Below are positions 21,559-33,212 of a stretch of DNA of 64,000 nucleotides, in pieces. Both the position numbers and the translations under genes were made by a program. The notes under the pieces were generated by a model, which was not told the DNA's origin, did not search any database, and was given only the letters and a program-made list of their open reading frames with translations. Source of the stretch: Hordeum vulgare subsp. vulgare (Eukaryota; Streptophyta; Magnoliopsida; Poales; Poaceae); the NCBI RefSeq assembly GCF_904849725.1, contig NC_058520.1, positions 400,719,993 to 400,783,992 of the forward strand. Direction: 5' to 3'. Numbering within the stretch: position 1 is the first letter of the stretch; each line of letters starts with the position of its first letter.

Positions 21559-24500
21559 ATGAGTTTGTTTGTCAGGATGGTGTTCACCAGGTTGAACCGT
21601 GCCCCTGCTCATGAGAAAGGTGAGGGTAGTCAAGCGTCGCAGGAAGACCTGCCTCACCCGCCTTCTCTGGTGGAAGTGATGCTTGAGGCAGAAAGAAACA
21701 AAAGGGAGACCAATCGACTGCTAGAGCGTATTGAGCAGAATACGGCTCGACAGCCTAGGAATGCCGTAGTGTCCCTCAATGACTTTGTGAAGCTGAATCC
21801 TCCAAAGTTTCATCATTCCGTCGATCCCCTCGACGCTGATGACTGGCTGTGCAGCATCTCACGCAAGATTCGCTCTGCGAATGTGTCTGAGGCCGACAAG
21901 GTGACCTTTGCGGCGTATTTCTTGGAAGGACCCGCAAATCTGTGGTGGGAGAATTTTGAAGCTATGCGTTCCGCTGAACCAGTAGCCACATGGGCAGACT
22001 TCAGTGCAGCCTTCCGTCTGCACCATATTCCAGAGGGCCTGATGGACAGAAAGAGAGAGGATTTCTGTACCTTCACTCAGGGCAAGTTGTCTGTGGATGC
22101 CTATAGCCGCGAGTTCGGTAACCTTGCCCGCTATGCAACAGAGGAGGTGTCTACCGACGCCAAGAAGCAAGCAAGATTCCGTAAGGGTCTGAGTCCTGAA
22201 CTCCGTCGTGACCTGCGCCTCCATGAGTGTGCAAGCTTTCAAGCCCTAGTCAACAAAGCGATCAGTGCCGAGACTGGTCATACTGACTTCGAAGCCACAA
22301 GGAAGCATTCCCGTGACTTTGGCTCGCCTTCTGGTTCCGCGTTTCCAAAATGCAGGCTGTGGGTTCCAAACAGTTCTCTGCCACCAAGATACACTCCGAG
22401 GCCATCCTACATGGCGCCTCAGACGAATCAGGCCAACCCTCCAGCAAAAGCTTATGGTGGTCCAGCTAGCAATGCTGCACCACGTGCCAACCAGGTGATA
22501 TGCTATAAGTGTGGAGAACCAGGGCACTATTCCCGTGAGTGTCCTCAGAATGTGGGTGCCAAGCAACCCGGAAAGTCCGTCGGGCAAGCCAAGTCGGGCA
22601 AAGCTTATTATGTGAAGCCAACTCCTGCACGTGGCCGTGTGAACTATGTGTCAGCAGAAGAAGCTGCAGAGGATCCCGACGTCATGCTGGGTACGCTTCT
22701 TGTTAATCATCACCCAGCGTCCGTTCTCTTTGACACTGGGTCTTCTCATTCCTTCATTTCAGAAAGTTATGCACAGTTGCATAACATGTCTTTTTGTGAT
22801 ATGCCAATCCCATTGGTTGTCCAAACCCCTGGTAGTAAATGGCAAACTTCTAGGATAACCTATGACAATGAAATTCTAGTAGACAGGCTAGTTTTCCTAG
22901 CCTCATTGATAGCCTTGAAATCTTCGGATATTAATATCATCTTGGGCATGGACTGGATGTCAGCTCACTATGCCAGGATTGATACTCATTCTAGAAATGT
23001 CCAGCTTACCCATCCCTCGGGTGAGATAGTAGATGTCTCTACTCGAGTTGCCAAATGCCAACTCTATTCCCTAAATGCCAACCCTCTTCCGGAACTTGAA
23101 GACATTCCGGTAGTCCGTGACTTCCCGGATGTTTTTCCAGAGGAACTGCCAGAAATTCCACCTGACAGAGATGTAGAGTTTGTGATAGATCTTGTTCCGG
23201 GAACTGTCCCAATAGCCAGAAGACCATATAAGATGGCACCCCTGGAGCTAGCCGAACATAAGAAGCAATTAGATGAGGCTTTGAACAAAGGTTTCATTCG
23301 TCCTAGCTCTTCTCCTTGGGCTTGTCCCGTCCTCTTCGTAAAGAAGAAAGACAGAACGGATCGGATGGTTGTAGATTACCGACCAGTTAATCTGGTCACC
23401 ATAAAGAACAAGTATCCGCTCCCCAGGATCAACGACCTGTACGATCAGCTCGTGGGATCCTCAGTCTTCTCCAAAATGGATTTGAGGTTGGGATACCATC
23501 AAATCAAGATCAAGAACGGGGACATTCCAAAAACGGCTTTTGTTACTCGTTATGGCCAATATGAGTACACCGTTATGTCCTTCGGTTTAATCAATGCCCC
23601 AGCCACCTTCTCTCAGCTGATGAATTCAATCTTCATGGAGTACTTGGATAAATTCGTCGTGGTATACCTCGATGATATTCTCATCTACTCGAAGAATGAA
23701 CAAGAACATGCCGAGCATCTAAGGCTGGTATTGATGAAACTTCGGGAGCATCGCCTTTATGCCAAATTTTCAAAATGTGAATTCCGGTTACCAGAAGTGA
23801 CCTATCTAGGCCACGTAATCTTTGGTAAGGGTATTGCTGTCAATCCCGAAAGAGTTCAAGCTGTCCTTGATTGGACTCAACCTGAATCGGTTAAGCAAGT
23901 TAGGAGTTTTCTTGGTCTAGCGAGCTATTGTCGCCGCTTTGTCGAGAATTTCTCCAAGGTTGCAAAGCCTCTAACTGAACTCCTCAAGAAGGATAAAAGG
24001 TTCGAGTGGACACCACAATGTGAGCATAGTTTTCAGGAACTGAAAAGACGCCTGACTTCCGCACCTGTGTTGCTACCACCAGATTTTTCTAGGGACTTTG
24101 TTATCTACTGCGACGCCTCGCGACAAGGATTGGGTTGCATTCTCATGCAAGATCGTCATGTGATCGCATACGCATCTCGACAGTTGCGTCCACATGAGGA
24201 TAATTATCCCACACATGACCTTGAGCTTGCAGCTGTGGTCCATGCACTAAAAACCTGGCGACATTACCTTCTGGGTAATCGTTGCGAAATATTCACTGAT
24301 CACCAAAGTCTGAAATATATTTTCACCCAGCCGGATTTGAATCTCAGGCAAAGACGGTGGGTTGAGTTGATCTCGGATTACGACTTAGGGATAACTTACA
24401 CCCCGGGGAAGGCCAATGTTATGGCCGATGCGCTAAGTCGTAAATCTTATTGTAACAATTTGATGCTACAACAAGGTCAACCACATCTCCATGAGGACTT

Positions 24501-26049
24501 TCGGAAGTTGAATCTTCATATTGTTCCTCAAGGATTCCTTTCTACCCTAGTGGCGAAGCCTACTCTTAAGGATCAAATTATAGCTGGCCAAAAGCGTGAC
24601 AAGGGTATATCACAGATCAAGGAGAATATTTTTAGCGGAAACGCTAAAGAATTTTCCATGAACGATCAAGGTGTTGTGTTCTTCGAGAATCATTTAGTGG
24701 TTCCTAAGAACCCACATCTAAGGCAGTTAATCCTTAAGGAGGCTCATGATTCTCCTCTCACCATTCATCCCGGTAGTACTAAGATGTATCAGGACCTACG
24801 CCAGAGGTTTTGGTGGACTAGGATGAAGAGAGAAATTGCTGAGTTCGTTGCTAACTGCGACGTTTGTCGTCGAGTTAAGGCAGAACATCAAAGGCCTGCT
24901 GGCACCCTTCAGCCTTTAGCTATTCCTGAATGGAAATGGGATAAAGTTAGCATGGATTTCATTACCGGATTTCCCAAGACCAAGAAGGGGAATAATGCTA
25001 TTTTTGTGCTCATTGACCGTCTTTCCAAAGTGGCTCATTTTCTTCCGGTTCGTGAGAGTATAACAGCTAGCCAGCTAGTAGAGTTATATATCTCCTGAAT
25101 AGTGTCTCTTCACGGTGTTCCCCTGGATATTAACTCGGACCGTGGAAGTATCTTTACTTCTCGCTTCTGGGAAAGTTTTCAGAATGCCATGGGGACTCAC
25201 TTATCTTTTAGCACTGCTTTCCATCCCCAATCAAGTGGTCAAGTAGAAAGAGTGAATCAAATCCTAGAAGATATGCTCCGAGCTTGTGTTATTTCGTTCG
25301 GTATGAATTGGGAGAAGTGTCTTCCATTCGCCGAATTTGCTTATAAAAACAGTTATCAATTGAGCTTGGGCAAAGCCCCTTTTGAAGTTCTCTATGGACG
25401 AAGATGTCGAACACCTCTAAATTGGTCAGAAACCGGAGAGAGGCAACTCTTTGGCCCGGATATGATCCAGGATGCAGAAGAGCAGGTTCGCATTATTCGT
25501 GAAAAGTTGAAAACAGCCCAGTCTCGTCAAAAGAGCCAATATGATCGTCATCATAAGGCTGTGACCTTTGAAGTTGACGAGAAGGCTTACCTTCGGGTTA
25601 CACCTTTGAAGGGTACCCATCGTTTCGGTATCAAGGGCAAATTGGCTCCTCGTTACATTGGTCCTTTTCGCATTCTTGCCAAACGAGGAGAAGTTGCTTA
25701 CCAGTTGGAACTTCCTCCGCATCTTTCCAAGGTTCATGATGTTTTCCACGTCTCGCAACTCAGGCGTTGCTTTTCGGATCCTATCCGTGAAGTGGACCAC
25801 GAAACGCTTGATCTCCAAGATAACCTTTCATACCGAGAATACCCCGTGCGTATTCTTGATCAAGCTGAGCGTACCACTCGACGTTGAAACCTCAAGTTTC
25901 TTCAAGTTCAATGGTCAAATCATTCTGAAAAGGAGGCAACTTGGGAAAGAGAGGATCGTCTCCGACTTGAGTATCCTGCGTTATTCCCGACGACTTCTAA
26001 ATCTCGGGACGAGATTCTTTTGAGTGGGGGTGAGTTGTCACCTCCCTGA
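21559..26049 (+). pseudogene. gag-pol polyprotein of chromovirus copy 1, two in-frame stops
   Basis: One frame of 1,497 codons with no indel relative to copy 2. Order: gag core (about residues 50-230, with LWWENFEAM), zinc knuckle [14 protein letters not shown] (about 315-328), protease DTGSSHSF (about 393-400), RT with YLDD (about 715), RNase H from CDAS (about 852) with [12 protein letters not shown] and TDHQSLKY, integrase with an HHCC-type zinc site ending CDVCRR, catalytic Asp in SMDF, Asp in SDRG (codon 25138-25140) and Glu in [10 protein letters not shown], then a chromodomain-like tail ([15 protein letters not shown]). Stops interrupt integrase at 25096-25098 and the tail at 25885-25887; copy 2 has CGA at both places. 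The start could be 21559 or the in-frame ATG at 21577. The natural stop TGA (26047-26049) lies within the 3' LTR. Confidence 0.95.
26022..26035 (+). promoter_or_regulatory. polypurine tract of copy 1
   Basis: GAGTGGGGGTGAGT directly precedes the 3' LTR start TGTCACC. It lies inside the end of the gag-pol frame. Confidence 0.85.
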
Positions 26050-29000
26050 TACCTTAAGCAAGTTAGTCTGGTGCTCATGTCTTCTTTGCATTTTGCATCT
26101 AAGAAGTTTCAACAAGAACAAGAAAGTGGCAAAGGAAAAACTTAAAACCCTAGCCACTACTTTAAATAAAGGAAATCTCAAACTATTTGAAATCAATGAA
26201 CCCAAAATGGCCTCAAGAAAACTTCAAATTTTGTGATAAATCATGAAAGTAAATGTGCATTGGAGAAAACTATTTTCTTGAAATTTTAAGCATTTTAAAT
26301 TAATGCAAAAGCCACTGGTTTCAAACTTTAAATTTGAAATCAGAAACTATAAATTTTCAAAAATGTTGAAAACTTTGGAAATGGTTGGGAATATTATAAC
26401 AGATATTCAGGTGTGTTTAAAATAGTTTTTGCAATTTGTTTTGGAGCTGAAATAAATAGCAAAATATTGAAGAAGCTAAAACAGAAACAAAAATAGAAAA
26501 AAATAGGAAACTCTTACCTGTCGCCTAGCCTGGCCCGGCCCATCCCAGCTCCTGTCGTCTCCCTCGCGCCAGTAGGAGCAGGAGGTGGCCGCCGCCTCCT
26601 CCGGCGCGGCCACGCATCTATGCGCCTGCCTGGCCGCCGCCTCGTGCTGGCAAGGCCAGGGATAAGCTCCCCGAGGCCTCACCTATCCCTTCCCAGCGTC
26701 GGCTCTCTCCCTCCTCCCGGATCTCTTCCTCCTTCCTGCTGCCGCCATTGGAGCCGAGCAAAGCTCGAGCTGCCCGTGCCCTAGCCACAGGATCCCCTCT
26801 CAGAACACGCCATTAGCTCCGCCTCGTCGGTCTGGTCCTCCCTGTAGAAGCCGAAGCCACCCCGAGCCCTGCAACGCCCGCGGCGCCACCGTCTTCCACC
26901 TCCGGCCGCCGGACCTCTCCCGTCGATTCGTCGCCCCCGGGCCTTCCCCGAGCCGTCTAAGCCCTGCTCTGCACTCCCCGTGACCATGCGGTCTTTTCCC
27001 CTAAGTTTTCCCCGTCGATCCCCTCCTCTAGCTCTAGTTTCACCGGAGCCCGACGAGGACCGGCGCTGCCGCTCGTCGCCGGTAGCCCTCCGATGATCAG
27101 CTCGTCCTTCCGAGGGCACCAGCAGCTTCAGGTCGACGCGTAGATGCTGTAGGAGCTAAGAACCGAGCGTAGTTCCCTCTGAATCAAAGACCCCGATGAC
27201 GCCCGAGCCTTGGCCGCCGCCAAGCTCGTCGCCAGCGTCATCTCCGGCCAGATCAGCCCCGGCTAAGTGCAGAAATGGAGCTGCGGGAGATGTGCAGTTC
27301 TTCTGGTGCTCTCCGCGCAGCATTTGGCCCCCTGTGCGCCGTTTCCGAGCCCCTCCGCCGTGCTGGTGGTCGCCGGAGGCTCCCCGCCGGCGAGGGCGAC
27401 CTTGCCGCCGGTGGATCTCGGTTGGCCTGAGCCACTGACTGGTGGGGCCAGCCTGTGGCAAGTTTAGAGTTAATAAAAATAAATCAAATAAGTTAATCAG
27501 TCACTAACATGTGGGTCCAGCAAGGTTAATCAGTTAATTAAGCTTAAACTTAATCTAAAATTGACCAGAGAGACTGACCAGTGGGTCTCACTGGTCAGGT
27601 TTGACTTTCAACGGCCAGATGGACTGCTGATGTCATGCTGATGCAATAAAAGCATTTTCGAGTATAGAAATAATTCCAGGAAATTGCTAAAACTTGTAAA
27701 AATCATAGAAATTAATCTGTAACTCCAATGAAAATAATTTATATATGAAAAAGTATCAGAAAAATTCAAGGATTCTGATTATGCTATTTTCAACCAAGTT
27801 TGAAGAAGTTACACAACCCTAACATGTAGAATAAGGAATAATTCAATTCTTATAATTACTTTATAAATGGAATTTGGAAAATATTCAAATTTCATTATGA
27901 ATGCAATGATCACACACCGTCCTAGTTAAAATCAGGACCATAACATGACATCTCATGCACGCTAACATCAAGTTGATCTGAGCATCAGGTCGAATCAATT
28001 AAAACCGGTATCTGAGAATACCCCCGTTTGAATTGATATTCGAATGTGATTCAAATCAACTCTAAACCTAATACATGTTTATTATAATAACTTATCACCT
28101 TGCATTCTCATGCCATGCTCATGCATCATTTTGATTGCATATGATTGTTATTGAATGTTGCCATTTATTTCGGTAGGCTCCGCACCCCCGGATTCCACCG
28201 AATATCCGTCTGACGGATATCGTTCCTCCTCTGAGCAACAAGGCAAGCAACCCTTTTGATCATCCCGATAAATCCCATGTTCTTGCTCCTGCACCTATTT
28301 ATTGCATTAAGATCAAATGCTTCAACTGCTTTTGCCACAATAGTTCAACCCACTTCCTTTGCATGACCTAACCTTGTCACACTAAATAGCCGAACCTTGC
28401 AACCTAGCATACCTGGTAGTTGTCTGAGCTATGATATGCCTTATCCTGCTATGCATGCTATGCTTAGAGTTGTGTATGGTCTGTCATCTCGGAGATGAAC
28501 AGAATTGTGGAATGTGTTCGGTGAGCAAAGGTTGTGTGTTGAACTTGATTTGGTAAAGGTACCGGTGAAAGGCTGTGTAGGAGTACATGGCGGGTTGTTT
28601 CATTGGAACCGTCCTTAGGAACTGAGTTCCGTGTATGTAATCCAAGACTAGATACTACCACATGCTGGGCCCTGAAATATGACCCCGCTCGGCCTATTAA
28701 TCGCGTAGTACTCGGTCCAGGAGTTGCAAGTAGTTTCTGGTGTTTATAGTAATGCTGGAGGCCGTGCATGGTGCTGACCTGAGAGGTGGACCGTGATGCG
28801 GTAGGCAGTGGCACGGTGTACCAAGTGGCACCTGGATGGTGGGCTTAGGAACCCTCCGCACATCGTTTGAGGCCGTGGCAGAAACCTCGGCCGGACTTCC
28901 GTATGGGTTACTCTCAGATAGGCGATAAACCTGGACTAGGTACTAGTGTGGTTAACGGTCGTGGCCGACTCCCTCGCTGGGCTTCCGCTTGAAGGTTGTC

Positions 29001-30242
29001 GAGGTGCATGACGTGCACATGGCGATAAGTGGCGAGAGCGTGTGTGACGAAGTACACCCCTGCAGGGTTATGATCTATTCGAATAGCCGCGTCCGCAGAT
29101 ATGGACTACTTGGAGACATATGTTGTTCATAGATAACTTCAATGGCTACTCATAACATTGCCAAGATAAGCGTGAGTGTCGTGGACGGCATTTCCGTACG
29201 GAGACGGAATGATTCCACGATAGTGTATTGTTGTGGTGTTAGTGGACTCGCGTGCGAGAAATCAAGTTGTCAAAATTACTTAAAAAATGCAAGTTGTCTA
29301 GCCACGAGTCAAATGCTGGCTTTCCGCATGAAACCCCACAATACCTTTTTGATACCTTGCATGAGTAGTTAGATATCCTAAAGTCTTGCTGAGTACCTTC
29401 GTACTCATGTTTTCTTAATACATGTTGCAGAGGTTGCTAATGACCCTAATGGAGGGTTCTTCGTAGACATCGACGACGACGAGTAGCTGGTGTCCCAGCT
29501 ACGATCTGGCCCTACGTTGGATCTGTAGTATAGTCAGGCCATGTGCCTTCTAGTTGCCTTGTCTGTACTCAGACAGTTTATAACTCTTCCGCTGGTTTGT
29601 AACTTAATGACTGCTATTATGGGTCGTGAGACCCTTAATGTGTAATATTATGTGTGTGGCTCTTCCGAGCCTCTTAAATAAAGCTTGTATGTTTATGGTT
29701 ATGTTGTGATGCCATGGATGTATCTATACGTATCGGTATGCCATGCGTACGTGTGTCGTACTTGATATGTATGGGGTTCGATTACCTAGTCGTGAGCTTT
29801 AGTAGCATTCCTTACAAGGAAATGCCCCTTTGTGATCCAACGAGCCTTGGTAGTTCGCTACTGCTCCGGACACATTGGTTGACCGGCATGTGTCCTTCTT
29901 AGCTGCTGTGTCTGTCCCCTTTGGGTAAATGTCACGTGATGTAATGGAGTCCTTGTAGCCTGCTACGACTCGTCTACACTCGCTGGTGACCGACACCTGC
30001 TTTGTTGGGTCATGTATGCCTGTCCTTGTGCGGTACTGCCGCTTTGGTTTATGACTAGACATGTCGATCCGGGTTCTTTGACATTGGAATGCTAGCGACA
30101 CTATTGCATACGTGAGTCAAAAGACGCAAACAGTCCCGGCTAAGGTAAGGCTGCAGCCGAGGAGTTAACCGTGCGTGAGACCGCAAAGGGATGCTATGTG
30201 TTACAGGCTAGATTCCTATGGCTTAGGATCGGGGTCCCGACA
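26036..30242 (+). repeat. 3' LTR of chromovirus copy 1, full length
   Basis: It runs TGTCACCTCC...GGTCCCGACA, 4,207 bp. It includes the GC-rich block at about 26520-27440 that is partly deleted from the 5' LTR. A 19-bp palindrome (ATATCCGTC-T-GACGGATAT) lies at 28202-28220; in the 5' LTR it is mutated. The minus-strand frames at 26781-27119 and 27156-27461 correspond to antisense frames in copy 2 LTRs and are discussed as a finding, not called genes. Confidence 0.95.
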
Positions 30243-30411
30243 GAATCGACAACTAATAACGGACACAATTTTGAAAACTGGCGGCAACAGAGTGTGGATG
30301 CAATGTGTATGATGCGAAAGATGCGATGATGAATGCGACACCCAAACGAATCGCACGACGAGAACGGAATAAAAGGGTAATCTTCTGGAGCATCGGTCTC
30401 AGGCTGTCACA
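30243..30411 (-). repeat. 3' LTR of the large element, last segment
   Basis: After copy 1 the host LTR resumes with GAATC and matches about 58759-58925. It ends GGCTGTCACA at 30411, which in minus orientation is the LTR start TGTGACAGCC. Confidence 0.85.
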
Positions 30412-33212
30412 ACTCTAGTACACTAACAAGAGATCTCGCCCCGAGATCTAAGAGTGAAAAGGGGAAGAGGAAGAGAAAAGCAAAAGGTAAAACTTAGTCG
30501 CTTCTTCGACAAACGAGTGAAACCAACGATCCCTGAAGTTTGCAAAGAGATGAAGAATGATGTGAGGAACAAGCCAGAATTCAATAAAAATTTCGGCAAC
30601 ACTTCGGTAGGAAATTGAGGACAAAATTAGATAAGATGGCAAGATTAAGATTCACACCAAACCAACTAAATTGATAAGCAAGGAAACAACATGAAATAAG
30701 ACACAACACTCCGGTTAAAGGGACACGCAAGGGAAGAACATGATCTTGATAGAACAAGATGATAGACTGAAGAGAGCAGCATCACAACAACTCCTGAACA
30801 AGAGAATAGAAACTAGATCTTTGAGAAGAATAGAATGAAGAAGAAAATTAAAATTTCCATCACAATTGAATTTGGCAAGCATCCTTGCAAGAGGAATAAA
30901 ACGGAGTTGTTGGAAAACCAACAACGGAAAGAACAAGCGTGTAGTGTACTCTTGAAAATCATCTCAATAATGAGGTGACAACCAACCAGAATTGGAAAAC
31001 AATTGATTCATTGGGAGAAACAAGATAAGCAGGACTTCTTTCACCAAGAGGATACTTTGAGAACTTGGATCAACGATAATAACCACAATAGCAACAATCC
31101 TTAGGAAAAGATTTAGGTGAAATCTAAACTAATATAGCTCAATGAAGAAACCATGGGTTAAAAATATATCATGATAAAAAATTTGGTGGGTTTAAATATC
31201 TCATTCTTGAAACAACTTCTCTTCGAGACTCCTCCACTAACAAGAACGCTATAACACCACCTCAAATGATAAAGGAGGAAGAATTGCACTTTGAAATACA
31301 AGACCAAGAATACTTGAGGTTCTCCAACAAGAGTCTTGAAGAACACATTGAGAATGAATAGATCATGATCCACCTAGAAGAAACTTGAACAAGGCACCAG
31401 AATAATTCAGAGACGAACGAAGAGACAACAATTGAGAAGAATTTGAGAATGAAAGCTGAAAGGTGAGAGCGACGAATTCTTATGAAATGATGGCCTTCGG
31501 AGAATCGAGAATGAAAACAACTCTGAACTGCACCGGATAGATATGGAAATAATTCTCGTGATTGGGAACAATTGCGAAGATAACACTAAGTTGAGATGAC
31601 AATCTTCAAGAGAATGGACCAAGACTTGAGAGAAGCACTCATTCGGTCTTCGAGCTGAAAACGATGAGGAGAACACCACCAAGAATAACTGAGACATTCT
31701 GGAACAATGAAGAATGAAAGGTTGAGCCAATGATTAAATAATAAATTTGAAGCGATCTTGAAGAAGGAATATGAGTGATGAAATTCATAATTACGTCATA
31801 ATTGAAAAGAATTGGGGATCTCTGGAAAATATTAGCAGAGTCAGATAAGATCTTCAGAAAGAATCTTTGGGTTATGGGCCCACTGAAAGGAAACACCATT
31901 GAAAGGATTGCTCAGAAAGAGAGATGTTGCACTGGTATAAAGAAAACTTGATGTGGTTGGGAACCTCAAAATAATTGAAAGGATTTTGAACAAGAACCTA
32001 TGATATATCTCCAGCACTCCGGATAGAACAGAGATGGATGAATAACAAGAGAGGCTTGAATAAGAATTTCCAACATGTGAAAGAATTTAAAAGATGAAAA
32101 AGATCTGATGGACACGGAGAGCTTGAATTGAATTCACCAGAAAATAGAACAAGAATGAAAAAAATGAACTCATAATTCCTGAGAATCTTCACAATGAATC
32201 TCCGGATACAAAACAACAGAAAAGATGGTGGAAGCAATAATGAAAGGAAGACACTTGGATGATAATGAAACATTGAAGAAAAAGGGCGGGATGGCGGAGA
32301 AAAACAAGACAACTTGGGACACATCAGATGAACTCCGAAAAGAAACTAGAGATTGATCTTGGACAATTCGAGAGGATTGAATTCACTTGAAGAGAAGCAC
32401 ACCGGTTTTAAAAGAATTGACATGACGACTCCGGTTGACAAGAAATGATAAGACAAATTGATTGAGCAAAAGAATTAGCATTGCCAAAAAACTATGAGAA
32501 CACCTCTTGGAAAGTTACGAATTCACCACTTGACATCGAAGCAACTCGAGTTACCATACTCCAACAAAACAAAGGATGCGGCTTACGAAACAAGCCGGAA
32601 CACATTCATGAGATTTTGTCCGATATTTTCGTGGATAGATTCGCACGGGCTCGATCCTACAATATCCATCATTTACAATGCAGTGCACACGACATACGAA
32701 GCGTCCCCGGTCATAGCAGGCTACAAGGACTCTTTAAGACACAACGAGAACCGTTGTAATACTACCGTGAACAAACGAATCCACTAGATGTCGAACCCCA
32801 ACCTCACATCATGCATTTGTTGGAAGATTGTCCTATAAGTAACTACTTGAGTTCCCACCTAAGAACTTCCGAAATTTTCTCGTCATGCAATCGGGTTCAC
32901 GGATACAAGGAGGAAAATCCATCACTCAACTCCTAGCATCTAACCCGCCCAGTGTATCACATCCGTCAACACATAACCAGAATCTCTGAACTTCATCTAT
33001 CTCAGATCCTCATAATCACAACCATACTAAGTATGGCGGTACCCCCGACCTCTCTGCACCAGTACTGGGATGCCGGGGTTATGTCACCACTACTAGTATT
33101 GAAGCAATTTCGAATATCCTCCGTCTTGAGATACTAAGAAATCTGAATGATAACGATGTGCTCAAGAATTCCCTGGAGCTCAACTCCCGGAAATAAAATA
33201 AACACAGCAGAA
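30412..33212 (-). other. non-coding interior of the large element
   Basis: The first 45 bases contain CTCGCCCCGAGATC; in minus orientation this resembles the end of a Tekay/Del pol gene just before the purine tract. From about 30460 to 32450 the plus strand is strongly rich in A and G, with many GAAGAA, TTGAGA and AACAAG words and no domain. From about 32480 to 33210 base use is more balanced but there is still no recognisable protein. The frames found on the minus strand are Phe/Leu/Ser-rich products of this composition. The pattern fits a LARD-type non-autonomous element. Confidence 0.6.

Larger units (their letters stand above)
17019..30242 (+). mobile_element. chromovirus copy 1, Tekay/Del-type Ty3/gypsy, nearly complete
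   Basis: It has 5' and 3' LTRs (17019-20022 and 26036-30242), a primer site, an extra ORF, gag-pol with protease, RT, RNase H, integrase and a C-terminal chromodomain-like tail, and a purine tract. Flanks are GAACC (17014-17018) and GAATC (30243-30247), a TSD with one mismatch. The unoccupied site is at 58759-58763 in the other LTR of the host element. Domain order, the chromodomain tail and very long LTRs fit the Tekay/Del clade. The extra upstream ORF is a special trait. Two stop codons and a 5' LTR deletion make it inactive. Confidence 0.95.

Noticed and set aside
30448..32324. Several Phe/Leu/Ser-rich minus-strand frames as membrane proteins
   Set aside because: They arise from the A/G-rich plus strand; no consistent frame, start context or domain.
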